64,000 bases of DNA from Acidobacteriota bacterium (GCA_021800255.1 JAJYZC010000005.1:1-64000), one strand, 5' to 3'. Shown: positions 19,432 through 28,935, counted from the stretch's first letter. Translations and numbers: made by a program. Notes: generated by a model not told the origin, from the sequence alone.

Positions 19432-19693
19432 AAGCCGACGACCCTCTCCAAATGCGCTCCACTCGCGGGTGGAACACCGTCCCGAGTTTGCTGATACCTG
19501 AATGTGCATCTGCCATTTGGGTCAGTGACCGTGCCGCTGATACTCCCCTTGCCGGCAGCCTGAGTGAAGGTCACCGATCTAGGACAGAGGATAAGGGCCC
19601 AGAAAACAAATAGGCTCCCCCGTGCTCAGATACGCTGGCGGTTTGCGCCCCGTGTTTTTCATGGTTATCCATCCATATGTTAGAAGCTCTTTA

Positions 19694-19707
19694 TTCAAAC
19701 GTTTGAA
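19694..19707. promoter_or_regulatory. Putative LacI-family operator palindrome
   Basis: Perfect 14-bp palindrome TTCAAACGTTTGAA with central CG, about 260 bp upstream of the GH2 ATG. Confidence 0.5.
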
Positions 19708-20259
19708 GCATTGAAGCATCGAGAGCAGATTTTATGATGGATTCAGTAGCATGTCAAGGAAAATTCAGGCGCTCATAATCCGTTCATAAGATCCCGATCA
19801 GACGGCAGTAACGTGATTTTACGCTTCGGCTGGGATCGGGACGCCTATCTTGCCGGCACGAAGCCCGGTTGAGCGCAGGGCGGGCGCCCAAGCGCGGCAA
19901 AGGTAATCGTTCATGCTTAATTTTTTAATCCGTGTGCGCAACTTTTTGCAATAGTTCCCGGAGGCGCCGGTTCCGGCGCAAGATGCAGCCGCGCGTTTCA
20001 TCATCTTCTTCGGGCCGCCAGAAGAGCCCGCCGCCGGGCGGTGTGGATAGCAAACAGCTCAGGACGAGCAGTACGAGCGCGGCGGCCACAAACGTACATC
20101 ATGGCCAACGTTGGGTAATCCTTGAGAGGGGCTGGGGTAGCGCCCTAAAGACCGTAGCCAGTGCATGATGCGATTGGCTGAAACCGCAGGTGGGCAATTA
20201 GGAGCCGGCGGCGGTTCTCTGATAAACTTAAATTTCTAAATTCAAGGCAGGGAATCACC

Positions 20260-20631
20260 ATGTCAATTCATCCCGTTATGCAGCGCCTGGCAGATAAGCT
20301 CCAGCGCACCGATTTGCCGGAGTTTGTGCCCGGCGACCAGATTCGCGTTCAGGTGAAGATCAAGGAGGGAGAAAAGGAGCGATTGCAGGCCTTTGAAGGT
20401 CTGGTCATCGCCATCAACCACGGCTCCCAGGGCACCTTTACGGTGCGCAAGATGAGCTTTGGGCAGGGCGTGGAGCGTATCTTCCCGTTTAACTCCAAGG
20501 TCATTGAGAGGATTGAGAAGGTTCGCAGTTACAAGGTGCGCCGGGCCAAGCTTTTCTATATTCGCGGACTGCGGGGCAAGGCGGCGCGGTTGAAGGAAGT
20601 GGACCGCGCAACGGGGAAGGTTCGCGTTTAA
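20260..20631 (+). CDS. rplS: 50S ribosomal protein L19
   Basis: [30 protein letters not shown]...[44 protein letters not shown]. Confidence 0.98.
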   Translation: MSIHPVMQRLADKLQRTDLPEFVPGDQIRVQVKIKEGEKERLQAFEGLVIAINHGSQGTFTVRKMSFGQGVERIFPFNSKVIERIEKVRSYKVRRAKLFYIRGLRGKAARLKEVDRATGKVRV

Positions 20632-20656
20632 GCCGTTGGCCAAGCGGGAAAGCGCG

Positions 20657-20684
20657 ACCCCGGCTTGGTGCCGGGGTTGTTTTT
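20657..20684 (+). terminator. Rho-independent terminator after rplS
   Basis: ACCCCGGC-ttggt-GCCGGGGT followed by TGTTTTT. Confidence 0.8.
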
Positions 20685-20760
20685 GGGGGCAAGGAAGCTG
20701 ATCCTCGCGGGCAAACCGGCAAAGCGCCATTCTCCGCCCGTATGCGATACTCGGAAAGAC

Positions 20761-21483
20761 ATGTATAAGCGAATCGTTCTCAAGCTTTCGGGAGAGGCGC
20801 TGGCGGGCTCACGCGGTTTCGGCCTGGATGCCGAAAAAGTGGGTGGGATCACCCATGAGATCGCCGAAGTTCATGCGCTGGGCGTAGAGATCGGGATCGT
20901 AGTGGGTGGCGGCAACTTCTTCCGCGGCGTGGAAGAACAGGCCCGGGAGATGGATCGCGTAAGCGCCGACAACATGGGAATGCTGGCCACTGTGATTAAC
21001 GCCATTGCTTTGCAGGACGCCCTGGAAAAGCGCGGCGTGCAGTGCCGGGTGATGAGCGCAGTGTTTATGAACCAGTTGGCTGAGCCGTATATCCGCCGGC
21101 GCGCCACGCGGCACCTGGAAAAGGGGCGTGTGGTCATCTTCGCCGCCGGCACCGGGAACCCGTTTTTTTCTTCCGATACGGCAGCCAGCCTGCGCGCCAT
21201 GGAGATCAAGGCTGACGTCCTCTTGAAGGGCACGAAGGTGGAGGGCGTTTACAACGCCGACCCGGTGCTGGTGAAAGACGCCGTGAAGTACGACGAGATT
21301 ACTTACATGGAGATTCTGCGTCAGGGACTCAAAGTGATGGACCTGACCGCGGTGAGCCTGTGCAGGGATAACAACATGCCCATGATTATTTTCAACATGA
21401 ACCAGCCGGGGAACATCCGGCGGGTGGTGCTGGGCGAAAAGGTCGGGTCGTTGGTGAGGGCGGACAAAGCAGCGGCCGTCTAG
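20761..21483 (+). CDS. pyrH: UMP kinase
   Basis: [23 protein letters not shown]...[13 protein letters not shown]...[20 protein letters not shown]...[22 protein letters not shown]. Confidence 0.97.
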   Translation: MYKRIVLKLSGEALAGSRGFGLDAEKVGGITHEIAEVHALGVEIGIVVGGGNFFRGVEEQAREMDRVSADNMGMLATVINAIALQDALEKRGVQCRVMSAVFMNQLAEPYIRRRATRHLEKGRVVIFAAGTGNPFFSSDTAASLRAMEIKADVLLKGTKVEGVYNADPVLVKDAVKYDEITYMEILRQGLKVMDLTAVSLCRDNNMPMIIFNMNQPGNIRRVVLGEKVGSLVRADKAAAV

Positions 21484-21727
21484 CGTCCTGCCCCTGAAAA
21501 TCACAACATAAACAAGCCGTCATCCTGTGCGGAGCAAGCCACGTTTTTTGCAGCTTGCGAAGCCGAAGGATATGCGGTTGATCTCTCTATTTACACGAGG
21601 GACTTCTGGGACGCCAAACTGAGATGCCAAACTGGCATCGGACGCCAGGCTATGCGAAACTAGCAGTAGTTTGCTTACGCAGTTGGCCGCATCACCGGTC
21701 CTCCGGTCAATGCGCGGAGTCGTCTAA

Positions 21728-22828
21728 TTGCACGTGGAAATGCGCCGACCAGCCCGCCTGCATGCGTTGACCGGCTTGCGTTTTTTCGCGGCCATCAACA
21801 TTCTCCTCTTTCATTTCTCCAATCCCCAATGGTTCGGGTTTTTGGCCCCGGTCATCAATGCCGGCTACGCCCCGGTAAGCTATTTCATCATGCTTTCGGG
21901 GTTTGTGCTGGCATATAACCACGCACCCAAGGCGCGGGCCGGCCAGCTTAACAAGGTGCGGTTCTGGAAGTCGCGGCTGATCCGGATCTATCCCATCTAC
22001 TTTTTGAGCTTGCTGCTCAGTTGGCAGGTGCTCAGCGAAGCATACAAGGCCTATACGCACCAAATGTTCTGGTTGGGGATGGTGTTAACGCCGCTTTTGC
22101 TGCAGGGGTGGGTGCCGTCGATTGCGACGTTTCTGAACACGCCGGCCTGGACCATGTCAGCCGAGGCCTTTTTTTACTTCATCTTTCCGTGGATGGCAAA
22201 GTGGAAAGAGCCCGAGCGTATGGCGCCGCACATCGCCAAAATGGCGGGAGTGTGGGCTCTGGGAATGATTCCGGGCACGCTCTACATTGCGTTTAACCCC
22301 GACGGCATCGCGCATCCCGACCGTTGGAGCTACGGGCCTTGGTTGCAGGCGCTAAAGTTTACGCCCCTGCCGCATTTGGCCAGCTTTGTCTTCGGGGTGA
22401 TGCTGGCGAGTCTGGATCAGATGATCGAGCGCGCTCATCGCTTGCGCTTCCTGCTGGGAGTCTTTGGCTTTGGAGCGATCTTCAGTTTGTTATCGCTTGG
22501 CTCCGCGATTCCGTTTGCCTTGGCGCATGATGGACTGCTGATGCCGCTGTTCGGGTGCATCGTGCTGGGGCTTGCCGGTGAGAATCCGCTGTCGCGTCTA
22601 CTGGGTGCGCGACCGCTGGTTTTCGTGGGTGAGGCCAGCTACTGCCTTTATCTGCTGCACTTCAACTTCTGGAATCTGATTCACGGCTCCCATGTGCTGA
22701 ACCGGCTGGGGCTGGCCCGCTTCGATCCCTGGCTCAGTTACGTCCTGCTGGTCGCGTTGTCTGTTTTGGCGCTGCACTTTGTGGAAAAGCCGGCGCAACG
22801 GCAACTGCGCAAGTGGATGGGGGCGTAG
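21728..22828 (+). CDS. Acyltransferase 3-family membrane protein
   Basis: RLHALTGLRFFAAINILLFHFS...LSGFVLAYNH...WTMSAEAFFYFIFPW...YCLYLLHFNFW. Confidence 0.9.
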   Translation: MHVEMRRPARLHALTGLRFFAAINILLFHFSNPQWFGFLAPVINAGYAPVSYFIMLSGFVLAYNHAPKARAGQLNKVRFWKSRLIRIYPIYFLSLLLSWQVLSEAYKAYTHQMFWLGMVLTPLLLQGWVPSIATFLNTPAWTMSAEAFFYFIFPWMAKWKEPERMAPHIAKMAGVWALGMIPGTLYIAFNPDGIAHPDRWSYGPWLQALKFTPLPHLASFVFGVMLASLDQMIERAHRLRFLLGVFGFGAIFSLLSLGSAIPFALAHDGLLMPLFGCIVLGLAGENPLSRLLGARPLVFVGEASYCLYLLHFNFWNLIHGSHVLNRLGLARFDPWLSYVLLVALSVLALHFVEKPAQRQLRKWMGA

Positions 22829-23017
22829 AGCGGGTCCAAAATCCCTGCGCCGTTGCCCAAACCGGCCTCAGTCCTGAGCAGCGGCTGGGCGTATTGGAAA
22901 TCGGCTGGGCGTATTGGAAATCGTCTGTTTCATCCTGCCGGTCTACGGCGGTTCCAAAATTGCTGTACCCAGAAAGCACAAACCGAAAAGCGCCACATAA
23001 ATTCTGAAACCGCTCTA
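22826..23017. repeat. Intergenic inverted-repeat element with internal tandem duplication
   Basis: Ends tagagcgggtccaaaat (22826-22842) and attctgaaaccgctcta (23001-23017) are inverted repeats matching at 14/17; contains a perfect 2 x 20-bp tandem repeat at 22882-22921. Confidence 0.55.
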
Positions 23018-23587
23018 GGCTGGCGTTCGACGGCGTTCTACCACAGGCAGGGTGCGCTCGCGTTCCCGCTCCCATGCTTGGGCGCGCCAACGGCGCGACG
23101 CGAAACGCGGCGGCCCATTTTCTCCCGGCACAAAATTGTCTTCCCGCAGCCTCCCTGGCATGGTCACCAGGCCGCTCTGCACCCGGAATGCGGGTTTGGG
23201 CAAAATCGGAGCCGGCGGCGTGAGCAACTGGGCCGATGACTCCACCTCGCCAGACGCCTGCCCCACGTCCGGATTGGCCCCTTCACCCATCCTCGGATAC
23301 ACGCTCTGGGTATCCTGCGGCTCTTCCACGGCTTCTTCAACAGCAGCCCGTTGTGCCCGCACGGCGATGGTTCGCGCCATAAAGTCGTCTGCCAGCTTGT
23401 GCAGGCAAGTCTGCCCGCACAGGTGTTTCGACCCCGGCCGCAGGCGGTTGCGCGAGTTCCACCCGCTCACTCGCAATTCCCCACTCTGCTCATAGGCTAC
23501 AAACCAGTGGTTCGTCTGTTTCTTCTCTGCTCCGCAGATGTCGCACGAAATTGCCTGCCGGATCACCGCGTTCCCCTCACTTCGCAC
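23015..23587 (-). CDS. Hypothetical protein with paired-Cys motifs
   Basis: 190 aa; CDICG...CGQTCLHKLADDF suggests a small zinc-binding module; low-complexity C-terminus. Confidence 0.5.
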   Translation of the reverse strand: MRSEGNAVIRQAISCDICGAEKKQTNHWFVAYEQSGELRVSGWNSRNRLRPGSKHLCGQTCLHKLADDFMARTIAVRAQRAAVEEAVEEPQDTQSVYPRMGEGANPDVGQASGEVESSAQLLTPPAPILPKPAFRVQSGLVTMPGRLREDNFVPGENGPPRFASRRWRAQAWERERERTLPVVERRRTPA

Positions 23588-23997
23588 CGCCCCTGTTTAT
23601 GATTGCTTCTCTGGCTGCTCTTCAGTCGTCCCATCAACCGGCTTCTCTTTCCACCTTCTGGACCGTGCCCCACCAGCGCAGAAATCGGGGAAGGAATGTC
23701 TGACTCCCGCCGCCTTCTGCCCAGAGCATATCTGGCCAGGCCTTTCTGCGGCCTTCGCCGCTTTCGTCCTCTGCTTTCCCCAGGATGCCGCTACCATCCC
23801 GCCAAATGCATGTGGCGTTGGCCGCCTGATTGAGGATTGGTATTCGTCTTCTCCTACTTCATCGTGCATCCGGCGCAATAGGTGAGCCGGGAGGAGCCGG
23901 AATCGAAACATGTGCCACATTGAAACAAAAAACCATCTCCGCTGTTCGGATTCGGAACAGTTCGCTCCACACAACAGAGAAATTGCCTCTAAGAAAA

Positions 23998-24031
23998 GAA
24001 AAGGAGCGCGTCCTCTCTGCGCTCCTTTTTT
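23998..24031. terminator. Bidirectional terminator-like hairpin downstream of the VWFA gene
   Basis: AAAGGAGCGC ... GCGCTCCTTT flanked by A/T tracts on both sides. Confidence 0.7.
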
Positions 24032-24061
24032 TCTCGTACCCTTAAATACTCAGCTTAGGAC

Positions 24062-25114
24062 TCATTCCGCGGTTGCAGACCGGGGCGCAAAGTACCCCTT
24101 CTGGACGCGCACGTGATAACGCCGGTCGTAGCAGTAGAGATAAACGGTATGGAATGAGCCGTCGTACTTGAAGTCGGCGGGCGTGTAGGTGAGTGCGTAT
24201 TGGCTGCGCAGCTCAGTCTCGATGCTCGCGAAGCTCTTTGACATATTTTCCTCTATGTCGGGAAAGAAAGCCTGACCGCCGGTATCATCGGCCAGCTCTG
24301 TCATCACCTTGTCACCGGGGCCTCGGCTCGGGGTCCAGTTGGTGCTGACCGCGTAGATGATGGTGCCTGACCGCTCGCACTCCTGAATGGCCTCGCTCAA
24401 GTAAACGCGGCTCTGATTGTCATTGCCGTCCGAGATCAGGATGATCGCCTTGCGCACTGGCTCCCGGCCGCGCGATTCGGGCAGCATCTTGTAGCGGCAG
24501 GCCGTGTATACGGCGTCGTACAGCGCCGTGCCGCCGCCCGGCGACAGATCATTGACGCCCGACTCCAAAGCGTCAAGGTCGTTGGTCCAGTTGGCGGTCA
24601 CATTCGGCGTCACATCGAAACCCATCACGAAGGCGCGGTCGCTGCGCGGCCTCAGAATCTGGAGGAGAAAGTCGATGGCCGCATGCTGCTCAAACTGGAA
24701 GCGGGAGCGGATGGAGGTGCTGGTGTCGATCAGCAGGCCCACGCGCAGCGGCAAATTGATCTGCTGGTGGAACGAAGTCACTCTCTGGGGGGCGCGGCGA
24801 TCGTCCAGCAGCGCAAAGTCGCTCAGCTTCAAATTCGGGATGTAGCGCCCCTGCCTGTTGGTAACCGTGAAGATGAGCTCGACCTCGTTCACGTTCAGGT
24901 GGATGGTGGGCGTGTTCACATCCGTTGGCACTTGGCCCGGCTGGGCGAGCGTCTGTCCTTTCGCCCCAGCTTGCGCAGGTTGCGCCTGCGCTTGATCCGC
25001 TTTCTTCTTTACCGCTTTAGCAGTCACCGGCACGGTTACAAGCAGAGCGCAGGTGATCCACCATCCCCAGCGGCGCGTCCACGAGGTAGAAGATTGATTC
25101 ATCATAACTCTCAT
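24062..25114 (-). CDS. VWFA-related (acidobacterial-type) secreted protein
   Basis: VGLLIDTSTSIRSRFQFEQHAAIDFL (MIDAS-like), AIILISDGNDNQS, TYTPADFKYDGSFHTVYL. Confidence 0.85.
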   Translation of the reverse strand: MRVMMNQSSTSWTRRWGWWITCALLVTVPVTAKAVKKKADQAQAQPAQAGAKGQTLAQPGQVPTDVNTPTIHLNVNEVELIFTVTNRQGRYIPNLKLSDFALLDDRRAPQRVTSFHQQINLPLRVGLLIDTSTSIRSRFQFEQHAAIDFLLQILRPRSDRAFVMGFDVTPNVTANWTNDLDALESGVNDLSPGGGTALYDAVYTACRYKMLPESRGREPVRKAIILISDGNDNQSRVYLSEAIQECERSGTIIYAVSTNWTPSRGPGDKVMTELADDTGGQAFFPDIEENMSKSFASIETELRSQYALTYTPADFKYDGSFHTVYLYCYDRRYHVRVQKGYFAPRSATAE

Positions 25115-26217
25115 TTTAACTTTTGCATCCGCTCGAACGCACCCCCCAGCCGCGCCTGCAAACTTGCTCCTTCCGCCGCGCTTTCTACCCGGGCATCCTC
25201 GATCTGGCCCAAAAAACCCACCAGTTCGTTGGGCAGCGGCGCCTCCAACTCCAAGCGTTGGCCGGTGGCGGGGTGAGCGAACTGGAGCCGCGCGGCGTGA
25301 AGAAAATTCCGTTCCAGCCTGATTTTTGCCGGCTCAGTCTTACGCCGCGCAGCCCTGGATGGCGTGGCTTGCATGGCTATGCAGTCCGTCAGTTGGGCCG
25401 CGCCCCCGTACAGCGTATCCCCTACCACCGGATGGCCGATTGACGCCATGTGCACGCGGATCTGGTGTGTGCGCCCGGTCTCGATGCGCACCTCGACCAG
25501 CGTAAATTTGCCGAACCGCGACGCAATGCGCCGCACCACCGTGTAATGTGAGACGGCCATGCGCGCGTTTGCGTTAGGCCGCGTAGTCATGCGTCTCCGC
25601 CGCACGCGGTCGCGGCTGACGGCGGCGTTGATGGTCCCTCGATCGCGTTTCACCGCGCCTTCCACCAGCGCAAGGTAGGTCTTCTGGATTTGCCGGTTGG
25701 CAAACATCTTGCTCAGCGCCGCATGAGCGCGGTCGTTCTTGGCCACTACGATCAACCCGCTGGTGTCTTTGTCCAGCCGGTGCACGATCCCCGGCCGCAG
25801 CTCCCCGCCCGCCGAGGAAAGATTCTGAAAACGATAGAGCAGGGCGTTCACCAGCGTTCCCCGGCTGCGCGCATCCTCGGTCCGGCCCGAGCCGGCGTGC
25901 ACCATCATTCCCGCCGGCTTATTTATCACCGCCAAATCATGGTCCTCATACACAATCTCCAGCGGGATGGCTTCCGGCATGGCCTTCAATGGCGTTGGGC
26001 TCAGAGGGAGCCCCGGCTCGCCGGTCACCATGAGGCGCTCGCCGCCGCGCAACCGCATTGAGGCTTTGGCTCGCTCGCCATCGGCCAGGATGCCACCTTG
26101 CTCGATCAGCAATTGCACACGCGCGCGGCTCACCCCGCCGAGCTGTTCGGTCAGAAACCGGTCCAGCCGCTGCCCTCGCGCCTCTGGCGGCACATCGATC
26201 GTGCGTCTCTCATCCAT
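25111..26217 (-). CDS. RluD-like 23S rRNA pseudouridine synthase
   Basis: S4 domain (RLDRFLTEQLGGVSRARVQLLIEQGGI), GIVHRLDKDTSGLIVVAKND, TGRTHQIRVHMASIGHPVVGDTLYG. Confidence 0.94.
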   Translation of the reverse strand: MDERRTIDVPPEARGQRLDRFLTEQLGGVSRARVQLLIEQGGILADGERAKASMRLRGGERLMVTGEPGLPLSPTPLKAMPEAIPLEIVYEDHDLAVINKPAGMMVHAGSGRTEDARSRGTLVNALLYRFQNLSSAGGELRPGIVHRLDKDTSGLIVVAKNDRAHAALSKMFANRQIQKTYLALVEGAVKRDRGTINAAVSRDRVRRRRMTTRPNANARMAVSHYTVVRRIASRFGKFTLVEVRIETGRTHQIRVHMASIGHPVVGDTLYGGAAQLTDCIAMQATPSRAARRKTEPAKIRLERNFLHAARLQFAHPATGQRLELEAPLPNELVGFLGQIEDARVESAAEGASLQARLGGAFERMQKLK

Positions 26218-27022
26218 GTCTGGGCTCGCCGCTGTCCTGCGCGGCTCCTTTATGCTTGCGCAGGATGAGCGCCCCGGCAAGCACCAACATGACGGCAGCA
26301 ACCTGCGGCCCGTCCAGGGCTCCGCCCAGCAGTGCGCCCCGGCCCACCGGGTTGCGCCACAACTCGGTTACGTAGACCGTTGTGCCGATGCCCATCAAGC
26401 ACGCGCCAGCCACGTCTCCCTCTCTGGGCCGCGCCCACAGCCATGCCAGCAAGCCGAAGGCCAGCGCCAAAAAGCCCAGCGCCGCGTAGCCCTGAACCGG
26501 ATGCAAGGGAATGCCCAGTGGCGTACCGCTCCAGCGCATGGCCAGCGGATTGGTGTAAGTTACCGCCCACTTGACACCGCGTCCGGCCTCCGTTCCGTAG
26601 TCCGATCCGGCTAGCAGCGCGCCCGCCTGCGCAAAGGCCAATCCCAGCGCCGCCGGTGCGGCCAGAGCATCGGCCACGGGCCACAGCGGCAGCTTCTGCC
26701 AGCGCCCATACCACGCTGCGCATCCCACGCCTGCCAGGGCTCCAGCCGCGTCCAGCAGCAGATGATGCCCCACGGCCGGTCCCAGCATCCAAGAGGAACG
26801 GGCGCGCTGCTCGCTCCAGTCCGCGGCCACCAGCAGCAGCCGGTCGCTGACCAGCGCCGCAAACAGCCCCACCACGCACAGGTTCCACACCTGGCCCGCG
26901 TTTACGCCCGCCCAACGCGCGCTGAGCTGGGTTAGGAACAACCCCAGCAGCACGCCCAAGGCGACCATCGCCCCATAGGCGGGGATCAGAATACTTCCGA
27001 TGTGAAAGAGAACAGGATGCAC
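26210..27022 (-). CDS. lgt: Prolipoprotein diacylglyceryl transferase-like protein (divergent)
   Basis: MHPVLFHIGSILIPAYGAMVALGVLLG, GIPLHPVQGYAAL, ELWRNP motif; the GRxGNFxNGE signature is degenerate. Confidence 0.8.
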   Translation of the reverse strand: MHPVLFHIGSILIPAYGAMVALGVLLGLFLTQLSARWAGVNAGQVWNLCVVGLFAALVSDRLLLVAADWSEQRARSSWMLGPAVGHHLLLDAAGALAGVGCAAWYGRWQKLPLWPVADALAAPAALGLAFAQAGALLAGSDYGTEAGRGVKWAVTYTNPLAMRWSGTPLGIPLHPVQGYAALGFLALAFGLLAWLWARPREGDVAGACLMGIGTTVYVTELWRNPVGRGALLGGALDGPQVAAVMLVLAGALILRKHKGAAQDSGEPRHG

Positions 27023-27101
27023 TCAGAACAGGATAAGGGAAGAGGCATTGCCGATGGACTCAATCTGTGCGCGGGTCACTGGCCTGCCTATGTAGTGCGC
27101 T

Positions 27102-27284
27102 CTAGCTGGGGCGTGCGGCAGCGGGCTGCGAAGGCTGCGCGGGAGACACAGGTTGCGGCTGAGGCGCCTTGGCGGGAACAGCGGCGCCGGGGGGCATGGG
27201 AATATCGATTTTCAGGCGCGGCATAATTTGGCTGTCATTTGCCCTTGCCCTTACGCTCGAATCGGCCTTTCTTTGTTCTGCCAT
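27102..27284 (-). CDS. Small Pro/Ala-rich hypothetical protein
   Basis: 60 aa, immediately after the stop of the upstream 2-TM gene; an AGGAGG ribosome-binding site lies inside the end of that gene. Confidence 0.45.
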   Translation of the reverse strand: MAEQRKADSSVRARANDSQIMPRLKIDIPMPPGAAVPAKAPQPQPVSPAQPSQPAAARPS

Positions 27285-27285
27285 T

Positions 27286-27825
27286 TTAGCCTCCTGACGT
27301 TGAGTTTACACCATAATACGTGCTCTTGAAGTAGGTTTCTGCAATCTGCTTGGCTTGAACGAGAAGTCTGTGATGCTCTGCCAGTCCATCGGGGAAATTG
27401 TGTTGCAAGGCATCAAGCTGGAGTTTTCTGAGCCGGTGCAGCCGATTCATGATTTCCTCGTCCGAGTACCGGCCGGAGAAGATATTCTCCCACTCCAACT
27501 GCACGTCATTGAAAAGATTGTCGAGAGTCATGGAGTGTGCGCTGGCGGCTTTGTGCTTCTTGACGAACGGAAAAACGTCCTTGAGAGCATCGGCAAGTTG
27601 AGAGGCGGCAATGATCGCGCCCCAGACAAAAGCGTACTCCCTCCATACCACCCAGGCGGCGATCCCGGTGCTGGACGCAATTGCCTTGAGCGCGCCAAGC
27701 CAGGTGACCCACCTGCCCTGAGAGTCTCGGTAAAGGCGGACATAGGAGGCATCCGCCTTGAGATTGACCATCTCATTCCAATACAACCGCTGCTGGCGAT
27801 GTGGATCCTGGATCTGTTCGCTCAT
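27286..27825 (-). CDS. Hypothetical 2-TM protein, possibly SLATT-like
   Basis: N-terminal amphipathic segment, two hydrophobic helices (WLGALKAIASSTGIAAWVVW; YAFVWGAIIAASQLADAL), then a long charged helical region. Confidence 0.6.
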   Translation of the reverse strand: MSEQIQDPHRQQRLYWNEMVNLKADASYVRLYRDSQGRWVTWLGALKAIASSTGIAAWVVWREYAFVWGAIIAASQLADALKDVFPFVKKHKAASAHSMTLDNLFNDVQLEWENIFSGRYSDEEIMNRLHRLRKLQLDALQHNFPDGLAEHHRLLVQAKQIAETYFKSTYYGVNSTSGG

Positions 27826-27892
27826 TTGCGGATCCCTTCCTCACGGACTATGTTGGGGAAGATTCCGGCACGATCCAGTGTACTTCACAAGG

Positions 27893-28083
27893 GATAGGTA
27901 GAACCCGGCCCACGGGGCCGTGAGCAATGCGCTGGTGAACCCGTCCTAAGACGGTGGAGCTCTCCGCGGTTCCTTAGGCATTCCGGACTGGCGGACACGG
28001 CACACAGAACCGATTGTCGAGTTGAGCCCCTGTTCGTTGAATGTAGGTTCAACCAGCGTTGACTACCCACCTGCTTTGCAGGC
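27893..28083 (-). ncRNA. ssrS: 6S RNA (putative)
   Basis: Long imperfect hairpin between 28046-28058 (ggttcaaccagcg) and 27930-27941 (cgctggtgaacc), internal CGGTTC...GAACCG stem and CCTAAG/CTTAGG elements; lies downstream of zapA, a known 6S neighbour. Confidence 0.6.
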
Positions 28084-28207
28084 CGGTTTCTAATGCGGAT
28101 AGTATCGGCGCTCGCCTGTAAAATGCAAGTCTTGCGCATCGAGGCTGGGGTGTGCTAGGGTTTTGCGCCGCTGCGTTTGGGAATCATCTTCCCAAAACGG
28201 CCAGGTC

Positions 28208-28534
28208 TTACGATTCCGTCTTGCTTTTGTCTTCCAGCACCTCGTCCAGCAGCACCCGCAGGCTGGCCGCGCGCGCGTGGCCCTGTTGCGGATCAGCAGA
28301 GCCGGCCTGCGAAAGCTCATCGGCCAGATTCAAGGCCGCCAGCACGGCCACCCGCAGTGAATCCACGGTCCGTCCCTGCGCCGCCACCGCGCGCATCTTA
28401 GCGTCTACACGCGCCGCAAGTTCGCGAATGTGCTCCGCATCTTGCCCGGAAAGGTGATAGACCTGATCGTAGATCTCAACTGTAATGTATTCGTGTGCGT
28501 TGCCGGCAAGTTCTCCAGTCATATCCAGCCTCAT
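28208..28534 (-). CDS. zapA: Cell division protein ZapA
   Basis: VEIYDQVYHLSGQDAEHIRELAARVDAKMRAVAAQGRTVDSLRVAVLAALNLADEL. Confidence 0.88.
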   Translation of the reverse strand: MRLDMTGELAGNAHEYITVEIYDQVYHLSGQDAEHIRELAARVDAKMRAVAAQGRTVDSLRVAVLAALNLADELSQAGSADPQQGHARAASLRVLLDEVLEDKSKTES

Positions 28535-28869
28535 AATTCGAGCGCGTCGAATTGCGCGAGGAGTCTCTCCACGCGCTTCCTCACCTGGTCGCGCTCACTC
28601 TTGAGATCGCTCAAATCCTTTTGCATCTGCTCCACCAGCAGCGTCTTCTCGCGCAGTTGCGCCTCGGCCTGCGTGGCCTTCGCTTCGGCCGCAGCGCGCG
28701 CCTGCCGCTCTTGTTTCACCAAATCCACGGCGCGCAGAATCCGCTCCTCCAGCGCCGCGAAATCGTCTGCACTCACCGTCAGGGCCGCTGGCTCTGCGGA
28801 CGGCGGCTCCGGTTCCACTTCATGGCCTGCATTCATAGCCTCTTGGCGCTCCTCAAATAACTGCGACAT
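28531..28869 (-). CDS. Coiled-coil protein (possible ZapB-like)
   Basis: LEERILRAVDLVKQERQARAAAEAKATQAEAQLREKTLLVEQMQKDLSDLKSERDQVRKRVERLLAQFDALEL; overlaps zapA start. Confidence 0.7.
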   Translation of the reverse strand: MSQLFEERQEAMNAGHEVEPEPPSAEPAALTVSADDFAALEERILRAVDLVKQERQARAAAEAKATQAEAQLREKTLLVEQMQKDLSDLKSERDQVRKRVERLLAQFDALEL

Positions 28870-28935
28870 TGCATTCCCCTCCCGCCCAGCGTTGCTTGCG
28901 TGCCAGTATAGCGCCGATCATGCCGGCCCTCCCGC

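Noticed and set aside
19819-20170. Short ORFs between the GH2 promoter and rplS
   Set aside because: Low-complexity Ser/Arg-rich translations with no conserved motif.
23597-23974. 125-aa minus-strand ORF (and overlapping plus-strand ORFs)
   Set aside because: No recognisable motif and competing ORFs on both strands; insufficient support.
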